Shown here piece after piece: positions 11,866 through 13,388 of a DNA stretch of 13,388 nt (position 1 is the first letter of the stretch; each line of letters begins with the position of its first letter). The position numbers and the translations under genes were made by a program. The DNA is from Dysgonamonadaceae bacterium (GTDB lineage: Bacteria > Bacteroidota > Bacteroidia > Bacteroidales > Azobacteroidaceae). The stretch is taken from contig JAITTA010000041.1 of NCBI GenBank assembly GCA_031287395.1, forward strand, positions 1-13,388, given 5' to 3'. The notes beneath the pieces are model-generated. The model saw nothing but the letters and a program-made list of their open reading frames with translations, was not told where the DNA came from and ran no database searches.

Positions 11866-13388
11866 ATGAATCAACCTCTCGATCCCAAACATGTTGCGAA
11901 TGAAAATATGTTTGAAGAAAGTAATCCCGTGAATTCTCTTGAACAGGATAAAGATATTCCTGCTGTTGAAAATCAGGAAGAAAAATTAAACCCGGAAGTT
12001 TCTATCCAAGAAATAGAAGTTGAAGAGTTACAGGAACCGGAACCGGCTCCTGTGGCAGATTCTGTTTCGGAGGTAGTGTCTGAAGAAAAAGAATCCACTG
12101 ATCCGGAAATATCTCCGGATATGGATGTGGTTCCTGTTATGAATTCTGATTCGGAAGAAGATGCTCTGAAAGAAGGAGAATCGGAAGAGAACGATTTTAC
12201 GGAACAGTCCGATAAGTTGTCCAGAGAGCAAATTGTGGAACGGTTGGCTATAATAGTCGGTTCCCCGGTGGATGAAAATGTGAAAGCGGAGGTGGATGCA
12301 TTGAAACAATCATTTTACAGACAAAAAAAAGCTGAAATAGAATCTACTAAAAAAACATTTGTCGAAAATGGCGGAGAAGAAGCCGAATTCGTTCCTCCAA
12401 GAGATGACCTGGAAGAAAGTTTCAAAGAAAAGCTTCAGATTTTCCGGGGAAAAAGAGCGTCATTGGTCGCTGAAAGTGAAAAAATAAAAGAAGATAACCT
12501 GAAAGCGAAACAAGCAATCATTGAAGAATTGAAAACCCTGATCGAAAGTCAGGATGATTTCTACAAGATATATAACGAATTCCGTAAATTGCAACAGCAA
12601 TGGAAAGACATCAGACAGGTTCCCCAGGCCAACGTCAATGAACTTTGGAAAGCATATCAACACTACAGTGAGAAATTTTATGATTTGTTGAAGATTAACA
12701 ACGAAATGCGTGATTACGATTTCAAGAAGAATCTGGAATTGAAAATCGCTCTTTGTGAAACGGCGGAGCGCCTGGATGAAGAAAAAGACGTTATTTCGGC
12801 TTTCTATCAGTTGCAAAACCTTCATCAGGAATGGAGGGAAATAGGCCCGGTTGCCCGGGAATTGAGGGAAGAAATCTGGTCTCGTTTCAAAAAGGCTTCA
12901 GCTGTAATCAATAAAAAACACCAGGATCATTTTGAAAGTTTGCGGGCATTGGAACAACGTAATCTGGATGACAAGACAACAATCTGCGAAGAAATGGAAG
13001 CGATTGATTATTCCGGATTGACTACTTTCAAAGACTGGGACGAGCAAAATAAACGGGTATTAGAACTTCAGGAAAAGTGGAAGACCATTGGATTTGCTCC
13101 TAAAAAATACAATGTTAAAATTTTCGAACGTTTCCGTGCTTCCTGTGATATTTTCTTCCAAAAGAAAAGTGAATTTTACAAAAGCATTAAAGAGGGAATG
13201 GATGCTAATTATGAAAAGAAAAAGTCCCTGTGCGAAAAAGTTGAGGCATTGAAAGACAGCCAGGATTGGAAAGAAACGACCGATAAATTGATCACCTTAC
13301 AAAAAGAATGGAAGACAATCGGGCCGGTCTCACGCAAACATTCCGATACTATCTGGAAACGCTTTATTACTGCTTGCGACTATTTCTT
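11866..13388 (+). CDS. DUF349 repeat protein, 5' part (3' end outside window)
   Basis: The frame is open from ATG 11866 to the window end, giving 507 residues without a stop. Residues 1-about 115 are strongly acidic (many Glu/Asp, Pro and Ser) and probably disordered. From about 130 the chain is helical and carries DUF349 repeats, each with a W-x2-I core followed by a conserved aromatic/basic helix: Trp246 (QQWKDI), Trp323 (QEWREIGPVAR), Trp405 (EKWKTIGFAPK) and Trp482 (KEWKTIGPVSR), the last cut by the window end. Spacing is 77-82 residues. DUF349 has no settled biochemical role that I can state; long helical repeat proteins of this type are common in Bacteroidota. No signal peptide is seen, so it is probably cytoplasmic. 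The 98-bp gap after ispG holds no clear promoter or terminator. Confidence 0.9.
   Translation, partial: MNQPLDPKHVANENMFEESNPVNSLEQDKDIPAVENQEEKLNPEVSIQEIEVEELQEPEPAPVADSVSEVVSEEKESTDPEISPDMDVVPVMNSDSEEDALKEGESEENDFTEQSDKLSREQIVERLAIIVGSPVDENVKAEVDALKQSFYRQKKAEIESTKKTFVENGGEEAEFVPPRDDLEESFKEKLQIFRGKRASLVAESEKIKEDNLKAKQAIIEELKTLIESQDDFYKIYNEFRKLQQQWKDIRQVPQANVNELWKAYQHYSEKFYDLLKINNEMRDYDFKKNLELKIALCETAERLDEEKDVISAFYQLQNLHQEWREIGPVARELREEIWSRFKKASAVINKKHQDHFESLRALEQRNLDDKTTICEEMEAIDYSGLTTFKDWDEQNKRVLELQEKWKTIGFAPKKYNVKIFERFRASCDIFFQKKSEFYKSIKEGMDANYEKKKSLCEKVEALKDSQDWKETTDKLITLQKEWKTIGPVSRKHSDTIWKRFITACDYF

Noticed and set aside
12028..12825. Minus-strand open frames inside the DUF349 gene (12028-12309 and 12460-12825)
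   Set aside because: The plus-strand frame is open for 507 codons with DUF349 repeats; the antisense frames have the Phe/Ile/Arg-rich look of complements to Glu/Lys-rich coding sequence.

Overview
The window looks like a chromosomal segment of a Bacteroidales bacterium (phylum Bacteroidota). Three things point there: several genes start downstream of the TAnnTTTG -7 promoter element typical of that phylum, most gene starts lack a Shine-Dalgarno sequence, and the gene content fits (GH95 fucosidase, nucleoside kinase with a ThrRS-like N-terminus, long IspG with a central insertion, paired FKBP isomerases, DUF349 protein). I cannot assign a genus. Most of the window is housekeeping. I found no phage, transposase, CRISPR array, tRNA or rRNA.

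Layout. Positions 1-642 (+) hold the 3' end of a GH95 alpha-L-fucosidase gene. It converges on a DEAD-box RNA helicase gene (649-2367, -) with only 6 bp between the stops. Next on the minus strand are a lipoprotein tyrosine-phosphatase-like gene (2448-3518) and a three-gene unit read in the order cytoplasmic FKBP isomerase, lipoprotein FKBP isomerase, Lrp/AsnC regulator (5636 down to 3637), which ends at a bidirectional-looking hairpin (3580-3618). A divergent promoter region (5637-5778) separates this unit from the plus-strand genes: a nucleoside kinase (5779-7446), sigma-54 (rpoN, 7504-8967), gcvH (9069-9449), purE (9446-9952), ispG (10049-11767) and the 5' part of a DUF349 repeat protein (11866 to the window end).

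How the genes relate. The two FKBP proteins would serve the cytoplasm and the periplasm, and are probably cotranscribed with the Lrp-type regulator. gcvH and purE overlap by 4 bp and are probably translationally coupled; they link glycine-derived one-carbon units with purine synthesis. ispG (isoprenoid precursors) follows a large hairpin and may be partly uncoupled from them. rpoN has its own -7 element just after the kinase gene.

The least explained structure is non-coding. Positions 8970-9040 hold three consecutive imperfect palindromes with a 23-25 nt period between rpoN and gcvH. Positions 9960-10020 hold a long near-perfect inverted repeat between purE and ispG. The phosphatase gene also has an odd start region in which a -33/-7 promoter, a Shine-Dalgarno sequence and an 11-codon ORF overlap. 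I see no convincing undescribed multi-gene system here.
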